Assembly: GCF_008033235.1 (NCBI RefSeq)
Contig: NZ_CP042432.1
Location: forward strand, 1,240,001-1,304,000
Length of the DNA: 64,000 bases
Direction: 5' to 3'
From: Anseongella ginsenosidimutans
Lineage (GTDB): Bacteria; Bacteroidota; Bacteroidia; Sphingobacteriales; Sphingobacteriaceae
Shown: positions 18,220 to 28,494 of the stretch, one piece after another
How positions within the stretch are numbered: the first letter of the stretch is position 1
How the letters are laid out: every line of letters starts with the position of its first letter
The notes under the pieces: model-generated
What the model was told of the DNA's origin: nothing
Database searches by the model: none
The model's input: only the letters and a program-made list of their open reading frames with translations
Position numbers and translations under genes: made by a program

Positions 18220-19887
18220 ATGAGCGAAGAACGGTCGAATAACTTCATAGAAGATATTATTGAAAAGGACATTGCCGATGGGAAACACGGGGGAAGGGTA
18301 CATACCCGTTTCCCTCCTGAACCTAACGGCTTCCTCCATATAGGTCATGCCAAGTCCATCTGCCTGAATTTTGGGCTGGCGAGGCGTTTCGGCGGAAAAT
18401 GCAACCTTCGTTTTGATGATACTAATCCCGCAAAGGAAAAAGCCGATTATGTTGCCTCGATAAAAGAAGATATTAAATGGCTGGGTTTTGAATGGGCGGA
18501 AGAGCATTTCGCTTCCGATTATTTCGAACAGCTGTATCAATACGCCCTGCAACTGATCAGGGACGGCCATGCCTATGTGGACGACGCTTCGGCCGAAGAG
18601 ATCGCGCGGTTAAAAGGCACGCCAACCGAACCCGGGAAGGAGAGCCCCTGCAGGAACAGGAGCGTTGAAGAAAACCTGGACTTGTTTGAGCGAATGCGCA
18701 AGGGCGAATTCCGGGAGGGCGAAAAGGTGCTGCGTGCTAAAATTGACATGGCCAGCCCCAACATGCATTTGCGCGATCCTCTAATGTACCGCATTAAATT
18801 TGCGCATCATCACCGTACAGGCGATAACTGGTGCATATACCCGATGTACGACTTTGCCCACGGGCAGAGCGACAGCATGGAAGCGATCACCCATTCCATA
18901 TGCACGCTGGAATTTGTGGTACACCGTCCCTTATACGATTGGTTTATTGAGAAACTGAACATCTTTCCTTCGAAACAATATGAATTTGCGCGGCTGAACC
19001 TGAGTTATACCGTCATGAGCAAGCGCAAGCTGCTGCAGCTGGTGGAAGAGAAGATCGTGGATGGATGGGACGATCCCCGCATGCCTACCATCAGCGCCTT
19101 CCGGCGAAGGGGTTATACGCCTGCTTCTATCCGCGATTTCTGCGAGAAGGTGGGTGTGCAGCGCCGTGACAATATGATAGACGTAAGCCTGCTGGAATAT
19201 TGCATCCGGGAAGATCTTAACAAAACGGCCACCCGGGTTATGGCCGTCCTGGACCCGGTAAAGCTGGTGATCAGCAATTACCCGGAGAACAGCTTTGAGG
19301 AGATGGAGACGGATAATAATCCGGAAGACCCTTCGGCAGGTACGCGTAAGGTACCCTTCGGCCGGGAACTGTATATCGAGCGGGAGGACTTTATGGAAAA
19401 TCCTCCGAAAAAATTCTTTCGCCTTGCGGTAGGCAATATGGTCCGCCTCAAGAGCGCATACATTGTAAAATGCGAGAATTTTGAAAAGGACGCGGACGGA
19501 AATATCACTGTCATTTACTGTTCCTACATTCCCGAAAGCCGGAGCAGCCAGGACACCAGCGGCCTCAAAGTAAAAGGGACCATCCACTGGCTGAGCGCCG
19601 CACATGCAAAACAGGCCGAAGTACGGTTGTACGATCGCTTATTCCTTACGGAAAACCCGGCAGGGGAAGAAGCAGACTTCCGCGAACTGGTAAACCCCGA
19701 TTCTTTACAGGTTATTCCGGACGCCATGATTGAACCCTCGCTTGCCGAGGCGAAACCCGGCGACCGTTTCCAGTTCATGCGAAAAGGCTATTTCTGCGCC
19801 GACATGGACAGCCGGGAAGGAAAGCCGGTATTCAACCGCACGGTTACCCTGAAGGATACCTGGGCGAAAATGGCTGGTAAAGGATAA
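18220..19887 (+). CDS. glnS: Glutaminyl-tRNA synthetase
   Basis: A 555-residue class I synthetase charging tRNA-Gln. The HIGH element appears in [15 protein letters not shown], the KMSKS element as [11 protein letters not shown], and the central GlnRS region includes [21 protein letters not shown], which marks GlnRS rather than GluRS. The C-terminal beta-barrel anticodon domain is complete. Length is normal. It converges on gltX with an 11-base gap. Having both enzymes implies direct charging of tRNA-Gln, as in other Bacteroidota. Confidence 0.96.
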   Translation: MSEERSNNFIEDIIEKDIADGKHGGRVHTRFPPEPNGFLHIGHAKSICLNFGLARRFGGKCNLRFDDTNPAKEKADYVASIKEDIKWLGFEWAEEHFASDYFEQLYQYALQLIRDGHAYVDDASAEEIARLKGTPTEPGKESPCRNRSVEENLDLFERMRKGEFREGEKVLRAKIDMASPNMHLRDPLMYRIKFAHHHRTGDNWCIYPMYDFAHGQSDSMEAITHSICTLEFVVHRPLYDWFIEKLNIFPSKQYEFARLNLSYTVMSKRKLLQLVEEKIVDGWDDPRMPTISAFRRRGYTPASIRDFCEKVGVQRRDNMIDVSLLEYCIREDLNKTATRVMAVLDPVKLVISNYPENSFEEMETDNNPEDPSAGTRKVPFGRELYIEREDFMENPPKKFFRLAVGNMVRLKSAYIVKCENFEKDADGNITVIYCSYIPESRSSQDTSGLKVKGTIHWLSAAHAKQAEVRLYDRLFLTENPAGEEADFRELVNPDSLQVIPDAMIEPSLAEAKPGDRFQFMRKGYFCADMDSREGKPVFNRTVTLKDTWAKMAGKG

Positions 19888-19898
19888 TTTTACCGCCT

Positions 19899-21461
19899 TC
19901 AGTCGAAAGCCGGCAGGGCCGTACGGATGCGATAAATGGTTTCTTCGCGGCCAAGCAGGGCGGCGATGCTGAAAACAGCCGGGCCGAACTTGCCGCCGGT
20001 GAGCATAATGCGCAGCGGCAGCATAACCTCGCCTGGTTTCAGGCCTTCCTCCTGCATCAGGGCTTTGAATTTTTCTTCCAGCAGCTGCTCGCCGGGAACA
20101 GGTTCCGGGGAAGATGCGGCGTCGGCTGCCCATAGCGCCTGATCCGACTCAAAGAGCTGGATAACCTTATCAAAAAATGCCTTTTTCCCGGCATCCCATT
20201 TCTTTTTCACGGATTCCGTATCGTAGCTTTCAGGGCGAAGGAAAAAGAACCAGCTTTGTTCCCAAAGGTCGGCGCTAAGGCTGCAGCGCTCCTTTACCAG
20301 GCCCGCTACCCGGGTGGTGAACGCTTCGCTTGCCTGCACACCCTTTTCCGCAAGCAAGGGCAGGAAGAGGCCCGCCAGTTCATGATCGCTTTGCTGCTGC
20401 AGGTATTGCTGGTTAAACCACAGCGCTTTTTCGTAATTGTATTTGGAGCCGGCTTTATGGACTTTTTCCAGCTGGAAAGCTTCGGTAAGTTCCCGGAGGT
20501 TCATTATTTCCCGCTCATCAGCAGGACTCCATCCGAGCAGCGCCAGCATATTGATAAACGCTTCCGGAAAGAAGCCCTTTTCGCGGTAACCGCTGCTGGT
20601 TTCCCCGCTTATTGGATCCTTCCATTCAAGAGGGAATACCGGGAAGCCCAGGCGGTCCCCGTCACGCTTGCTTAGTTTTCCATTGCCGTCAGGTTTCAGC
20701 AATAAGGGCAGGTGGGCGAATTCCGGCTGCTCCCAGCCGAAAAGGCGGTACAAAAGTACATGAAGCGGCGTGGAAGGGAGCCATTCCTCACCCCTGATCA
20801 CATGGCTGATCTCCATCAGGTGGTCATCTACCACGTTGGCCAGGTGATAGGTGGGCATACCGTCCGACTTGAACAATACTTTATCATCAAGGGTGGCGGT
20901 TTGCACGCGTACTTCGCCGCGTATGATATCGCGGAATACCACTTCCCCGCTGGCCGGCATTTTCATCCGGATCACATAGGGTTCGCCCCTTTCTATTCGG
21001 CTGCGGACTTCCTCCTTGTCTAAAGAAAGAGAATTATTCATGCCCTCGCGGGTGGATGGGCCGTACTGCTGCACGGCCGACTTTTCGGCCTTCAGCCGTT
21101 CCCGCAGGGCGTCCAGTTCTTCCGGCGTATCAAAAGCATAATAAGCGGATCCCTGTTGCACCAGCTGTTCCGCATAAAGGCGATAATGTTCTTTCCGTTC
21201 AGATTGGCGATAGGGAGAAAAGGGCCCGTCTCCAAACCCAGCACCCTCGTTGGGTGGGATTCCGCACCAGCGCAGGGCTTCCACGATATAGTTTTCCGCG
21301 CCGGGCACATAGCGGTTCTGATCCGTGTCTTCTATGCGCAGCAGGAAATCGCCGCCATGTTTCCTGGCGAACAAATAATTGTATAAGGCGGTGCGGATAC
21401 CGCCCATGTGCAGCGGGCCGGTAGGGCTGGGTGCAAAACGTACCCTCACTTTTTTCTCCAT
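19899..21461 (-). CDS. gltX: Glutamyl-tRNA synthetase
   Basis: A 520-residue class I synthetase attaching glutamate to tRNA-Glu. HIGH is present as PSPTGPLHMGGIRTALYNYL and KMSKS as GKLSKRDGD. The discriminating stretch HVIRGEEWLPSTPLHVLLY is typical of bacterial GluRS. A helical anticodon-binding domain completes it. The coding region is intact. A TAnnTTTG element ends five bases before its ATG. Confidence 0.96.
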   Translation of the reverse strand: MEKKVRVRFAPSPTGPLHMGGIRTALYNYLFARKHGGDFLLRIEDTDQNRYVPGAENYIVEALRWCGIPPNEGAGFGDGPFSPYRQSERKEHYRLYAEQLVQQGSAYYAFDTPEELDALRERLKAEKSAVQQYGPSTREGMNNSLSLDKEEVRSRIERGEPYVIRMKMPASGEVVFRDIIRGEVRVQTATLDDKVLFKSDGMPTYHLANVVDDHLMEISHVIRGEEWLPSTPLHVLLYRLFGWEQPEFAHLPLLLKPDGNGKLSKRDGDRLGFPVFPLEWKDPISGETSSGYREKGFFPEAFINMLALLGWSPADEREIMNLRELTEAFQLEKVHKAGSKYNYEKALWFNQQYLQQQSDHELAGLFLPLLAEKGVQASEAFTTRVAGLVKERCSLSADLWEQSWFFFLRPESYDTESVKKKWDAGKKAFFDKVIQLFESDQALWAADAASSPEPVPGEQLLEEKFKALMQEEGLKPGEVMLPLRIMLTGGKFGPAVFSIAALLGREETIYRIRTALPAFD

Positions 21462-21465
21462 GGCA

Positions 21466-21473
21466 CAAAGGTA
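21466..21473 (-). promoter_or_regulatory. TAnnTTTG promoter core directly before gltX
   Basis: Read on the minus strand, TACCTTTG is followed by four bases and the gltX ATG at 21461. If used, the message would have almost no leader. No upstream TTTG at 19 bp was found. Confidence 0.45.
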
Positions 21474-21523
21474 AGTAATCCGGTAAGGTCTTTGTGCAGA
21501 GGTTTTCGTAATTTGCTCGATGA

Positions 21524-22726
21524 ATGAGTTATTTTGAACAAAAACGGCGATGGAAGTACTTCCTGCTGATCACGGCTACGATGATTGGCATACTATCGCT
21601 TTATTATACCAATTACCTGGTAGACCAGATTTCCGAATCAGAGCGAAAGGGAGCGGAATTATGGGCAAAGTCGCAGCTGGAACTGGCGGAAACCGAGGAT
21701 GAGGAATTTATCGATTTTCTGCTCTTCGTGGTAAAGGAAGGAACCAGCGTTCCCGTGATCGTTGTCAATGGCGAAGGGGATATCCAGGCAACCAAAGACC
21801 TGGATTCCACCCGCACCTTTAAAAAGGAAACCGCCAGCTTGTCCGGAACCAACGGGAATAAATCGCTGAAGTACGACCCCGGTTATTTCAGGCAGCAACT
21901 GGAATACATGAGGGAGCAGCATGAGCCCATTGTCTGGGAAACGGCGCAGGGTGTGAAGCAGTATGCTTATTACAAGGATTCCTGGCTGCTTACCCAGATG
22001 CGCTATTTTCCCTATATTCAGCTGAGCATCATCACCGTATTCCTGGTCGTGGCTTACCTGGCTTTCAGCAATTCGCGCCGCTCGGAACAGAACAAGGTAT
22101 GGGTTGGCATGTCGAAGGAAACAGCGCACCAGCTGGGTACGCCTATTTCTTCCATGATGGCCTGGATGGAACTTTTGAAAGACAAGTACAATACCACGAA
22201 CGATCCTATTTTCGAGGAAATGGACAATGATGTGAACCGTCTGCAGTTGATCGCAGACCGGTTTTCGAAAATAGGGTCCACTCCTGTACTTAAGCGGTAT
22301 AATATCCGGGAAGAGATTGTTCGCTGCGTGGGTTACCTGCGAAAGCGAACGTCTAAAAAAATAACCTTCGAGATCAACGGCGATCCGGCGGAAGGCTTGA
22401 TCAGCACGCAGTTATTTGAATGGGTCATTGAAAACCTTTGCAGGAACGCGGCCAACGCAATTGGGGGCAATGAGGGAAAAATAAGCATTCATATTTCCCA
22501 GAATAAGAGTCATGTTTACGTGGATATTAAAGATACCGGTGTGGGAATTCCGCGGTCAAAGCACGAGACGGTTTTTCAGCCGGGTTATACGACGCGTAAG
22601 CGGGGATGGGGACTGGGCCTTTCTCTTACCCGGCGCATTGTGGAAAACTATCATAAGGGGCAGGTATTTGTGAGGGAGTCTGAAGTAGGGAAAGGGACTA
22701 CTTTCCGGGTGGTATTGAATAAATAG
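21524..22726 (+). CDS. Membrane sensor histidine kinase
   Basis: A 400-residue kinase with a transmembrane helix at about 12-30, an extracytoplasmic region of some 130 residues, a second helix near 165-185, then a HisKA-type box KETAHQLGTPISSMMAWMELL (read as two adjoining parts) with the acceptor histidine near residue 205, and a HATPase domain with N box ENLCRNAANA, G1 DTGVGIP and G2 GWGLGLSLTRRIV. No response regulator gene adjoins it, so its partner lies elsewhere. The signal is unknown. Confidence 0.93.
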   Translation: MSYFEQKRRWKYFLLITATMIGILSLYYTNYLVDQISESERKGAELWAKSQLELAETEDEEFIDFLLFVVKEGTSVPVIVVNGEGDIQATKDLDSTRTFKKETASLSGTNGNKSLKYDPGYFRQQLEYMREQHEPIVWETAQGVKQYAYYKDSWLLTQMRYFPYIQLSIITVFLVVAYLAFSNSRRSEQNKVWVGMSKETAHQLGTPISSMMAWMELLKDKYNTTNDPIFEEMDNDVNRLQLIADRFSKIGSTPVLKRYNIREEIVRCVGYLRKRTSKKITFEINGDPAEGLISTQLFEWVIENLCRNAANAIGGNEGKISIHISQNKSHVYVDIKDTGVGIPRSKHETVFQPGYTTRKRGWGLGLSLTRRIVENYHKGQVFVRESEVGKGTTFRVVLNK

Positions 22727-22755
22727 TGTTTGTGCTTCACGTCCTGCTTAATGCA

Positions 22756-22839
22756 GCAAGGCCCTGCCTGTTCTCTGTAATCGCCGGTATGGTACAGGAT
22801 ATGCCGGCGCAGGAGAAGTTCGGGACAGGGCTTGCTTTT
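22756..22839 (+). terminator. Long imperfect hairpin with short T run after sensor kinase
   Basis: GCAAG-G-CCCTG at 22756-22766 pairs with CAGGG-CTTGC at 22826-22835, followed by TTTT. An inner CGCCGG/CCGGCG pair lies inside. It sits just after the kinase stop. The bulges make a terminator call uncertain. Confidence 0.4.
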
Positions 22840-22879
22840 CAGACCGGAAACGATCAATAACCGGGCCTGTATCCTTGCA

Positions 22880-23245
22880 TTAATAATTCCGTTCTTCTTT
22901 TTCCCGTTCCTTCTTCTCGGAGATCAGGTAAGAGGCAGTAAGCCCCAGGCCCCCAAAAATGAAGATCATGGAAAAATAAATAGCGACAGCGTTTTCGGTT
23001 GAAAGATAGCCAAAGGCCACTTCGGTAAGCAGAAAAGCAATAAATAAGCCCGTGCCGAAACCGACGAAAAGTAAGCCGAATGCCAGCATGAGGCTGTAAT
23101 TCCGTTTCTTTTCTACGCTTGAAAGCCCCCGCTCTATCATGGCCATCTTTTCGCGGTTAATAAAATACCGGATCCCGAAAATCAGGGCGCATATAGCAAT
23201 GGTACTAATAATAGGTACCAGGAAAACAACTACGTCTGCGTTCAT
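22880..23245 (-). CDS. Small membrane protein, DUF6249-like
   Basis: A 121-residue protein with three hydrophobic segments (about 7-27, 52-72 and 86-106) and a highly charged C-terminus rich in K, E and R. The segment REKMAMIERGL after the first helix is typical of the small DUF6249-type proteins often found beside ECF sigma or sensor genes in Bacteroidota. No catalytic motif is visible. It stands alone between the kinase and the TonB receptor, both of which have their own transcription direction. Confidence 0.7.
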   Translation of the reverse strand: MNADVVVFLVPIISTIAICALIFGIRYFINREKMAMIERGLSSVEKKRNYSLMLAFGLLFVGFGTGLFIAFLLTEVAFGYLSTENAVAIYFSMIFIFGGLGLTASYLISEKKEREKEERNY

Positions 23246-23322
23246 TATCTTATTTTTTATTTCTGCAGACTATGACGAAAGAATTGCCGGCCAGGTTACA
23301 CCCGGCCGGCCAGGCCCCGGTT

Positions 23323-25688
23323 TTACAGCCTGGCCGTCACAGAAACGCCGAAAGTTCCCGGATCGCCCAGGTGAGCCGCGCGAAAATCGTACGCGTAATC
23401 TATATAGGTTTTATCCAGGATATTCCGCCCCCAGGCAAATACTTCAAACTTCCCGGTGGCAACACCGGCCCTGGCGTGAAACAAATAATAGCCTGCCTGT
23501 TCGATGGTATTCTTTAAATCAAAATACTGGCTGCCGGTATATTGCCATTGCCCCCCGGCTATCAGTTGAATGCCCGGATGGGATGGCGGGGTATACGTAT
23601 ATTGCAGCGATAACATAGAGGTTGCGTTCGGGGTAAATAATTGCCGGTTGCCGTCCAGGTTCAGCGTTCCTTCCTCACCGGGTACCTGCAGGCTGGTATA
23701 TACGGCATCGGTATAACCGAAATTCCAGGCTGCTTCCAGGCCTTTCAGCGGAGTAGCGGCTACTTCCATTTCCAGGCCCTTGCTTTCCAGTTCGCCAACG
23801 TTCCGGGTAATGGTAATGGCCTGAGGCAGTACCAATGTAGGCACCTGGGCATCAGTAACTTTCATGTAAAAGGCGCTGAAATTCAGGCGAAGTTTTCCGC
23901 CGGCCAGCATATTTTTTATTCCCGCTTCGAAATTATTGGAATACTCCGGCTCGTAAGAGTACAGCGGCGGCTGGTTTGGCTGGCCGGAATACTGCGTAAT
24001 CCCCCCCGCACGGAAGCCCCGGCTGTACGTCAGGTAGGTATGATGGCGTTCCGAAAGGTCGTAGGCAAGGCTTAACTTCGGAGAAAAAGCATTGAAGCCG
24101 GCGTCCGCGGCGGTATCCGGCTGAATGATCATAGGTGGCTGCTCCCCCTGCAGGAATTCCCCTTTTACGCTCAGTTCCTTTTCTTCATGATCATAGCGCA
24201 GGCCGGCGGTGATTGCCAGCTTTTCCGTAAGCCGGTACGTGCCCTGGCCGTAAACTGCCACTCCAAAGCCGCTGCCCTCATTGGTGGTAATCGTTGTCGT
24301 ATTCGCCATGGAAGGGTCCATGTCTGCGAATTCCACGTCTTTCCCCAGATGCGTGCCCTGCCGTACCGGGTTGTCCTGGTAAAAACCGTACAGGCCGGCC
24401 GTCCATTCGAAAGGCGAGTCATCTGAGCCGGTTGAGGAAAATCTGAATTCCTGGGTAAGCACTTTCACGTTGTTCCAGTCCCTTCCGTAGTTATTGATAA
24501 TGGAATAAATATCCGCGGGTGAAAAGTCGCCGTCAATGGGTTGCGTATAGTAACGGTGATTGCTCTGCCAGGCGGTCTGGGAGCTGAAGTTGACCGCTTC
24601 CCCGTAATAGTTTGCGGACAGCGAGGCGTTAAATACTTTATCCACCAGGTCGGTTACGGCGTTCTGGTTTACGTCAAATGGATTTTCCAGGGCTTCTTCC
24701 GGGCTGGATACCAGGGGGAAAGCGCCCTGGTTGCGGTTCTGATCGTGCTTCACGTTCAGGGTCAGGGACCAGCGGGAGCTTGCCAGGTATTTCAGGTAAT
24801 AATTGCCCATGAAGCTTTGTGCCTGGTCATAGTCCGAATCATCAAAGACATTGGTATAATAACCGTCTGTCTGGTCATACATGCCGGCCGCGCCCAGGAA
24901 TAACCTGTTTTCTACCAGCGCGGTACGCAGCCCGAAACCGTAACGCTGCAGGCCATAATTACCAATATCGGCCCGGACATAGCCGCTGGAAGTGTTCCCC
25001 GGCTGACGGGTGATGATATTGATCACCCCGCCCATGGCGTTTCTTCCGTAAAGCGTTCCCTGCGGGCCGCGCAAAACTTCTATCCGCTCGATATCGAGAA
25101 GCTGGGCAATATAGGTATCCAGGCCGAACTGGCTTACTCCGTCAATATACGTGACCACCGCGGGATCATAGGAAGTGGTGGCGATACCCCGTATGGAAAC
25201 CACGTTCCGGTTATCGCCGGGATTTGCGGCATAGAGGTTCGGTACAATAGCCGCCAGGTCCTTGCCGTTCCAGAGATGGTACTCTTCTACCTTTCTGGCA
25301 GGAAGCGTACTGATACTGAGGGGACGCGCTGAAGGTTTTCTTCCCTTTTCTGGGCCGTGACCGTAACAGCATCCAGCTGGTCAGCCGCACGGGAAAGCTG
25401 AAGGTCAAGGCGGCTGTCCGCGGGGAGTTGTACTTCCCGGTGAATGCTTGCATAACCGGCAGCGCTTACCTGGATCACGTAGTCTCCATAAGGAATATCT
25501 ACAAATTGAAAATCCCCATCTTCACTGGTAAACGTGCTGAAGTTCGTATTTAAGATCGTAATGGATGCGCCTTCCAGCGGCGCTGAAAGCTCGTTGCTGA
25601 CCGAACCCTGAAGGCCGGATGTATTTTGAGCGCGGGCGAAAAAATTAAAAGTAATAAAGGCAGCCAGAAGAAGTAATTTTATGTTCAC
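23323..25688 (-). pseudogene. TonB-dependent outer-membrane receptor with CarboxypepD_reg domain, one-base frameshift
   Basis: A GTG at 25688 opens a signal peptide (MNIKLLLLAAFITFNFFARA) followed by a carboxypeptidase-regulatory-like domain of about 85 residues, the stretch VTVTAQKREENLQRVP, then after the frame change a plug domain (GIATTSYDPAVVTYIDG, EVLRGPQGTLYGRNAMGG) and a 22-strand type barrel ending VSVTARL. The break is a C4 on the coding strand (25320-25323); one more C restores 788 residues and the missing plug start. The plug and barrel resemble FyuA/pesticin-receptor types. No SusD gene adjoins, so siderophore, cobalamin or small organic uptake is more likely than glycans. Confidence 0.85.
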
Positions 25689-25812
25689 TTTACGGTATTT
25701 ATATTGTTTACGATGTATATTACAAATGCGGGCCAAACTTAGTTATTTTTTTAAAGAGGGTAAAGGCACCGGTGTAACCAGTGGCAGCCGCCATGCGTCT
25801 TAATGCTGATCA

Positions 25813-26394
25813 ATGACCGGCAGCAATACAGATATTGAACTGATAGAAAAGGCCCTTAGCGGAGAAAGGAGGGCCTATGAAGCATTGGTAAAACGTCATC
25901 AGCAGTACGTTTTTACGCTTGCCATGCGTTTTACCCGTAGTCGCGAGGACGCGGAAGAAATTGCCCAGGATAGTTTTTTAAAAGCTTTCCGCAATCTTTC
26001 CGGCTTCCAGGGGCAGTCAAAATTCACCACCTGGCTGTATACGATCGTTTATACAACGGCTATGACCCATTTACGGAAAAAGCGGCACAGTTTTTTATCC
26101 CTTGATGATGAAGAACGCCCGGTAAATACGGCAGGCTTTCAGTCCGGGGATACGGCATCTTTAATTGAAAAGAAAATTGAAAGGCAGTATATTGAAAAGG
26201 CAATTGAGAGATTGCTTCCTGATGATGCAACTATTCTCACATTGTTTTATCTTGGGGAGCAGTCGCTGGACGAAATAGCCCGCACCATGGGCATGCCGGC
26301 GGGCACGGTGAAAGTGAAACTTCATCGGTCCCGGCAGCGTTTTCGTTCCCGGCTGGAAGTTATTCTAAAGGAGGAAGCGAGGGAATTGTTATGA
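25813..26394 (+). CDS. ECF sigma-70 factor
   Basis: A 193-residue RpoE-like sigma factor with region 2 (YVFTLAMRFTRSREDAEEIAQ, in two parts, and DSFLKAFRNL) and region 4 (LDEIARTMGMPAGTVKVKLHR) and no extra domain. Its stop overlaps the next gene by four bases, and that gene looks like an anti-sigma factor. The operon diverges from the TonB receptor across about 125 bases, which suggests but does not prove that the receptor is a target. Confidence 0.93.
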   Translation: MTGSNTDIELIEKALSGERRAYEALVKRHQQYVFTLAMRFTRSREDAEEIAQDSFLKAFRNLSGFQGQSKFTTWLYTIVYTTAMTHLRKKRHSFLSLDDEERPVNTAGFQSGDTASLIEKKIERQYIEKAIERLLPDDATILTLFYLGEQSLDEIARTMGMPAGTVKVKLHRSRQRFRSRLEVILKEEARELL

Positions 26395-26915
26395 AAAAGA
26401 CAAGGGAAGATCAATTATGGGATTATGCGGAAGGAAGATTGTCCGGGCCCGAAAAGGCGGAGCTGGAACAATGGCTGGAGGCTGACCCCCGGAACCGGAA
26501 GCAGCTGGAAGAGCTTAGCGTGCTAAGCCATGCGCTTAGCTCTATGGAACCGGAAGTGCCTTCCATGCGGTTTACAGCCAGGGTCATGGAAGCCTGGGAC
26601 CAGGAGCTGGCCTTCAGGGCTTCCCCCCTGCAAACCCGTACCGATAAGCGGATCGTTTACGGAGTTGCCGCGTTCCTGGGAGGCGCCCTTTTGTTTACTT
26701 TAGGCCTGTTGTTCGTTTTTTCCGGGGGCAGCGCCTTATTTTCAGGCGGCAGCGGATCTCCGGTAGAGGAAAGGTGGCTTTCCGGTATCAGCAGTTCACT
26801 TGGAAGCCTTTTCGAAGGTTTGGGCCACTATTTTATCGGGCTTATTGCGCTGCTGCTGATGTTACTGGTAGAACGTTACGTGCATTACAGGCAGTATATC
26901 AGGAGCGTGGAATGA
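26391..26915 (+). CDS. Probable anti-sigma factor, membrane protein
   Basis: A 174-residue protein with an N-terminal soluble part (DQLWDYAEGRLSGPEKAELE, a helical start common to anti-sigma domains), then two hydrophobic segments at about 85-110 and 140-162. It lacks the HxxxCxxC zinc motif of ZAS anti-sigmas and a FecR domain. The call rests on the ATGA overlap with the ECF sigma gene and the overall shape. Confidence 0.7.
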   Translation: MKKTREDQLWDYAEGRLSGPEKAELEQWLEADPRNRKQLEELSVLSHALSSMEPEVPSMRFTARVMEAWDQELAFRASPLQTRTDKRIVYGVAAFLGGALLFTLGLLFVFSGGSALFSGGSGSPVEERWLSGISSSLGSLFEGLGHYFIGLIALLLMLLVERYVHYRQYIRSVE

Positions 26916-27322
26916 AGAAAAAGCTCTTAGCGCTCTGCCTGCCTCTCATAATCCTGGCCATTTCTTGTGGAAAAGAAAGGGAAGATAACCGCTACACCCT
27001 CATCGGGCAACATTGGGTGGAATCCGCCCGCACAATCAACGGGAAAAATTCGGATCCCACCCAGCTTCAGCATATTTTTTTCAGTAATGGCTACCAGGGT
27101 CGCCTTGACTACGAATATATTTGCGGCATTACAGGTGATGAATGCCTTCCCGGACAGCATTTTTACGGTTCCTGGCAGCTGCTCAGCGATACATCGCTTT
27201 CTACCCAGCTCAATGGAGCCATCCGGGTTTACGCGATTGAACGCCTTACTCCAACCGAATTATGGCTGAAATTCGACCGGGGAAATGACGAAATAATATC
27301 GAAACTGATCCGCTACCGCTGA
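26912..27322 (+). CDS. Small lipoprotein of the ECF operon
   Basis: A 136-residue protein with a lipoprotein signal (KKKLLALCLPLIILAISC, lipid-bearing cysteine near residue 18). The mature part is short and beta-rich (RYTLIGQHWVESARTING) with a cysteine pair at CGITGDEC. It starts inside the stop of the anti-sigma gene. The three-gene operon may form a signalling unit. I do not recognise the family. Confidence 0.75.
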   Translation: MKKKLLALCLPLIILAISCGKEREDNRYTLIGQHWVESARTINGKNSDPTQLQHIFFSNGYQGRLDYEYICGITGDECLPGQHFYGSWQLLSDTSLSTQLNGAIRVYAIERLTPTELWLKFDRGNDEIISKLIRYR

Positions 27323-27324
27323 TC

Positions 27325-27879
27325 CTATTGATTGAATTCAACCGGCACCTTTACAACGGTGTTGTCCCAGGCGATCACCAGGTCGCTTTTCGCCGGGTTT
27401 TCCCCGTCAAAATAAATGGTCAGTAATTCTACGGTTCCCGCTGTTCGCTGGGCCGGGACTTCTACCCTCGCCACATCTTTGCTTTCGTCATAGGAATAGC
27501 CGCCCCACTGGTCTGTGGCGCTGTTTAGGATTACCGTCCAGTTCTCTTCATCAGGAATAGTGAACAGGGAATAGGTGCCTGCGGGAATGTCCTTGCCGCC
27601 AAAAGATACATCAGTAAAGAAACGGATCTCGCTGCTTTCGTTGGCGCCTGTCCTCCAAACTTTGCCAAAGGGCTCCAGCTCACCAAAAATAGTCCTCCCA
27701 TTTTTGGACGGGCGGGAATACTGCACTTTAGCCAGGGGTTGCTTATCGGCATCGCGGTGATAGGAGATATCCAGAGGACTTTTATCCAGTTTTATATCCG
27801 TTACGGATTCCTGGGCGGCGACATTGCTGCCTGAAAATACAAAAAGTGTTACGGCGAGAATGATTCCTGGCTTTTTCAT
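27325..27879 (-). CDS. DUF2911 family exported protein
   Basis: A 184-residue protein with a signal peptide (residues 1-22, ending VAAQ) and a DUF2911 domain: VQYSRPSKNGRTIFGELEPF, then the GKVWRTGANESSEIRF core and PAGTYSLFTIPDEENWTVIL. The family is widespread in Bacteroidota and of unknown function. It converges on the ECF operon with a two-base gap. A TATATTTG element lies upstream. Confidence 0.92.
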   Translation of the reverse strand: MKKPGIILAVTLFVFSGSNVAAQESVTDIKLDKSPLDISYHRDADKQPLAKVQYSRPSKNGRTIFGELEPFGKVWRTGANESSEIRFFTDVSFGGKDIPAGTYSLFTIPDEENWTVILNSATDQWGGYSYDESKDVARVEVPAQRTAGTVELLTIYFDGENPAKSDLVIAWDNTVVKVPVEFNQ

Positions 27880-27926
27880 GCTATTAAAGATTTTAATGTG
27901 TTATAATTCTTATAAGTCAGCTGATT

Positions 27927-27934
27927 CAAATATA
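27927..27934 (-). promoter_or_regulatory. TAnnTTTG promoter core of DUF2911 gene
   Basis: On the minus strand TATATTTG lies about 47 bases before the ATG at 27879. No upstream TTTG was found at the expected spacing. Confidence 0.5.
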
Positions 27935-27964
27935 GAAAAAAATCCGGGTCCGGCGCGTAATCTT

Positions 27965-28492
27965 TCAGGGCATGATAAATAATTCTACCCGGCGGTTTTT
28001 TTCCTGTCCTTGCGGCGTGCTGTTGGTAGCCACGGGCCGCGCTTCACCGTAACCCGCGGTGTTTATCCGGTCCGGAACTATTCCCTGGTTTACGAGATAG
28101 GTTTTAACGGATTCCGCCCTTTTTTCTGAAAGGGTTTTATTGTAATCGGTAGTGCCTGTGATGTCTGTATGGCCTTCTATGAGGATGCGGCCGGCGGGAT
28201 GTCTTTGTAATACGCCTGCCAGTTTTTCCAGGTATTCCTGAGCCGGAGAAGAGAGGCTGCTGGCATTTACCGCAAACAGGATACCCGATGCAAAAGTGAC
28301 TTTTATTCCCTTGGGAACACGGCTTATTTCCGCTTGCGGAAGCTGCCGCTTCAGCTCCACCAGCTGGGAGTCAGCGGATGAAACAGAAAAAGCTTCCCCC
28401 GGGGAGAAGCTTTTAACTGTTTTCCTGCTTTTGCAGGCATGGATACCTGCCAGCGTAATACCTATGAAAAGTAGAACCAGAATTCTTTTCAT
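27965..28492 (-). CDS. OmpA-family peptidoglycan-binding lipoprotein
   Basis: A 175-residue protein with a lipoprotein-like signal (LVLLFIGITLAGIHAC) and a C-terminal OmpA domain with ILIEGHTDITGTTDYN, LSEKRAESVKTYL and GYGEARPVATN, plus the terminal NRRVEL arginine pair that contacts diaminopimelate. It follows a second OmpA gene by two bases, so both are co-transcribed. It should tether the outer membrane to the wall. Confidence 0.92.
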   Translation of the reverse strand: MKRILVLLFIGITLAGIHACKSRKTVKSFSPGEAFSVSSADSQLVELKRQLPQAEISRVPKGIKVTFASGILFAVNASSLSSPAQEYLEKLAGVLQRHPAGRILIEGHTDITGTTDYNKTLSEKRAESVKTYLVNQGIVPDRINTAGYGEARPVATNSTPQGQEKNRRVELFIMP

Positions 28493-28494
28493 TC

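Noticed and set aside
25211-25453. 80-codon frame between the two TonB receptor pieces
   Set aside because: It is a third reading frame of the same gene around the homopolymer error and shows no family pattern.
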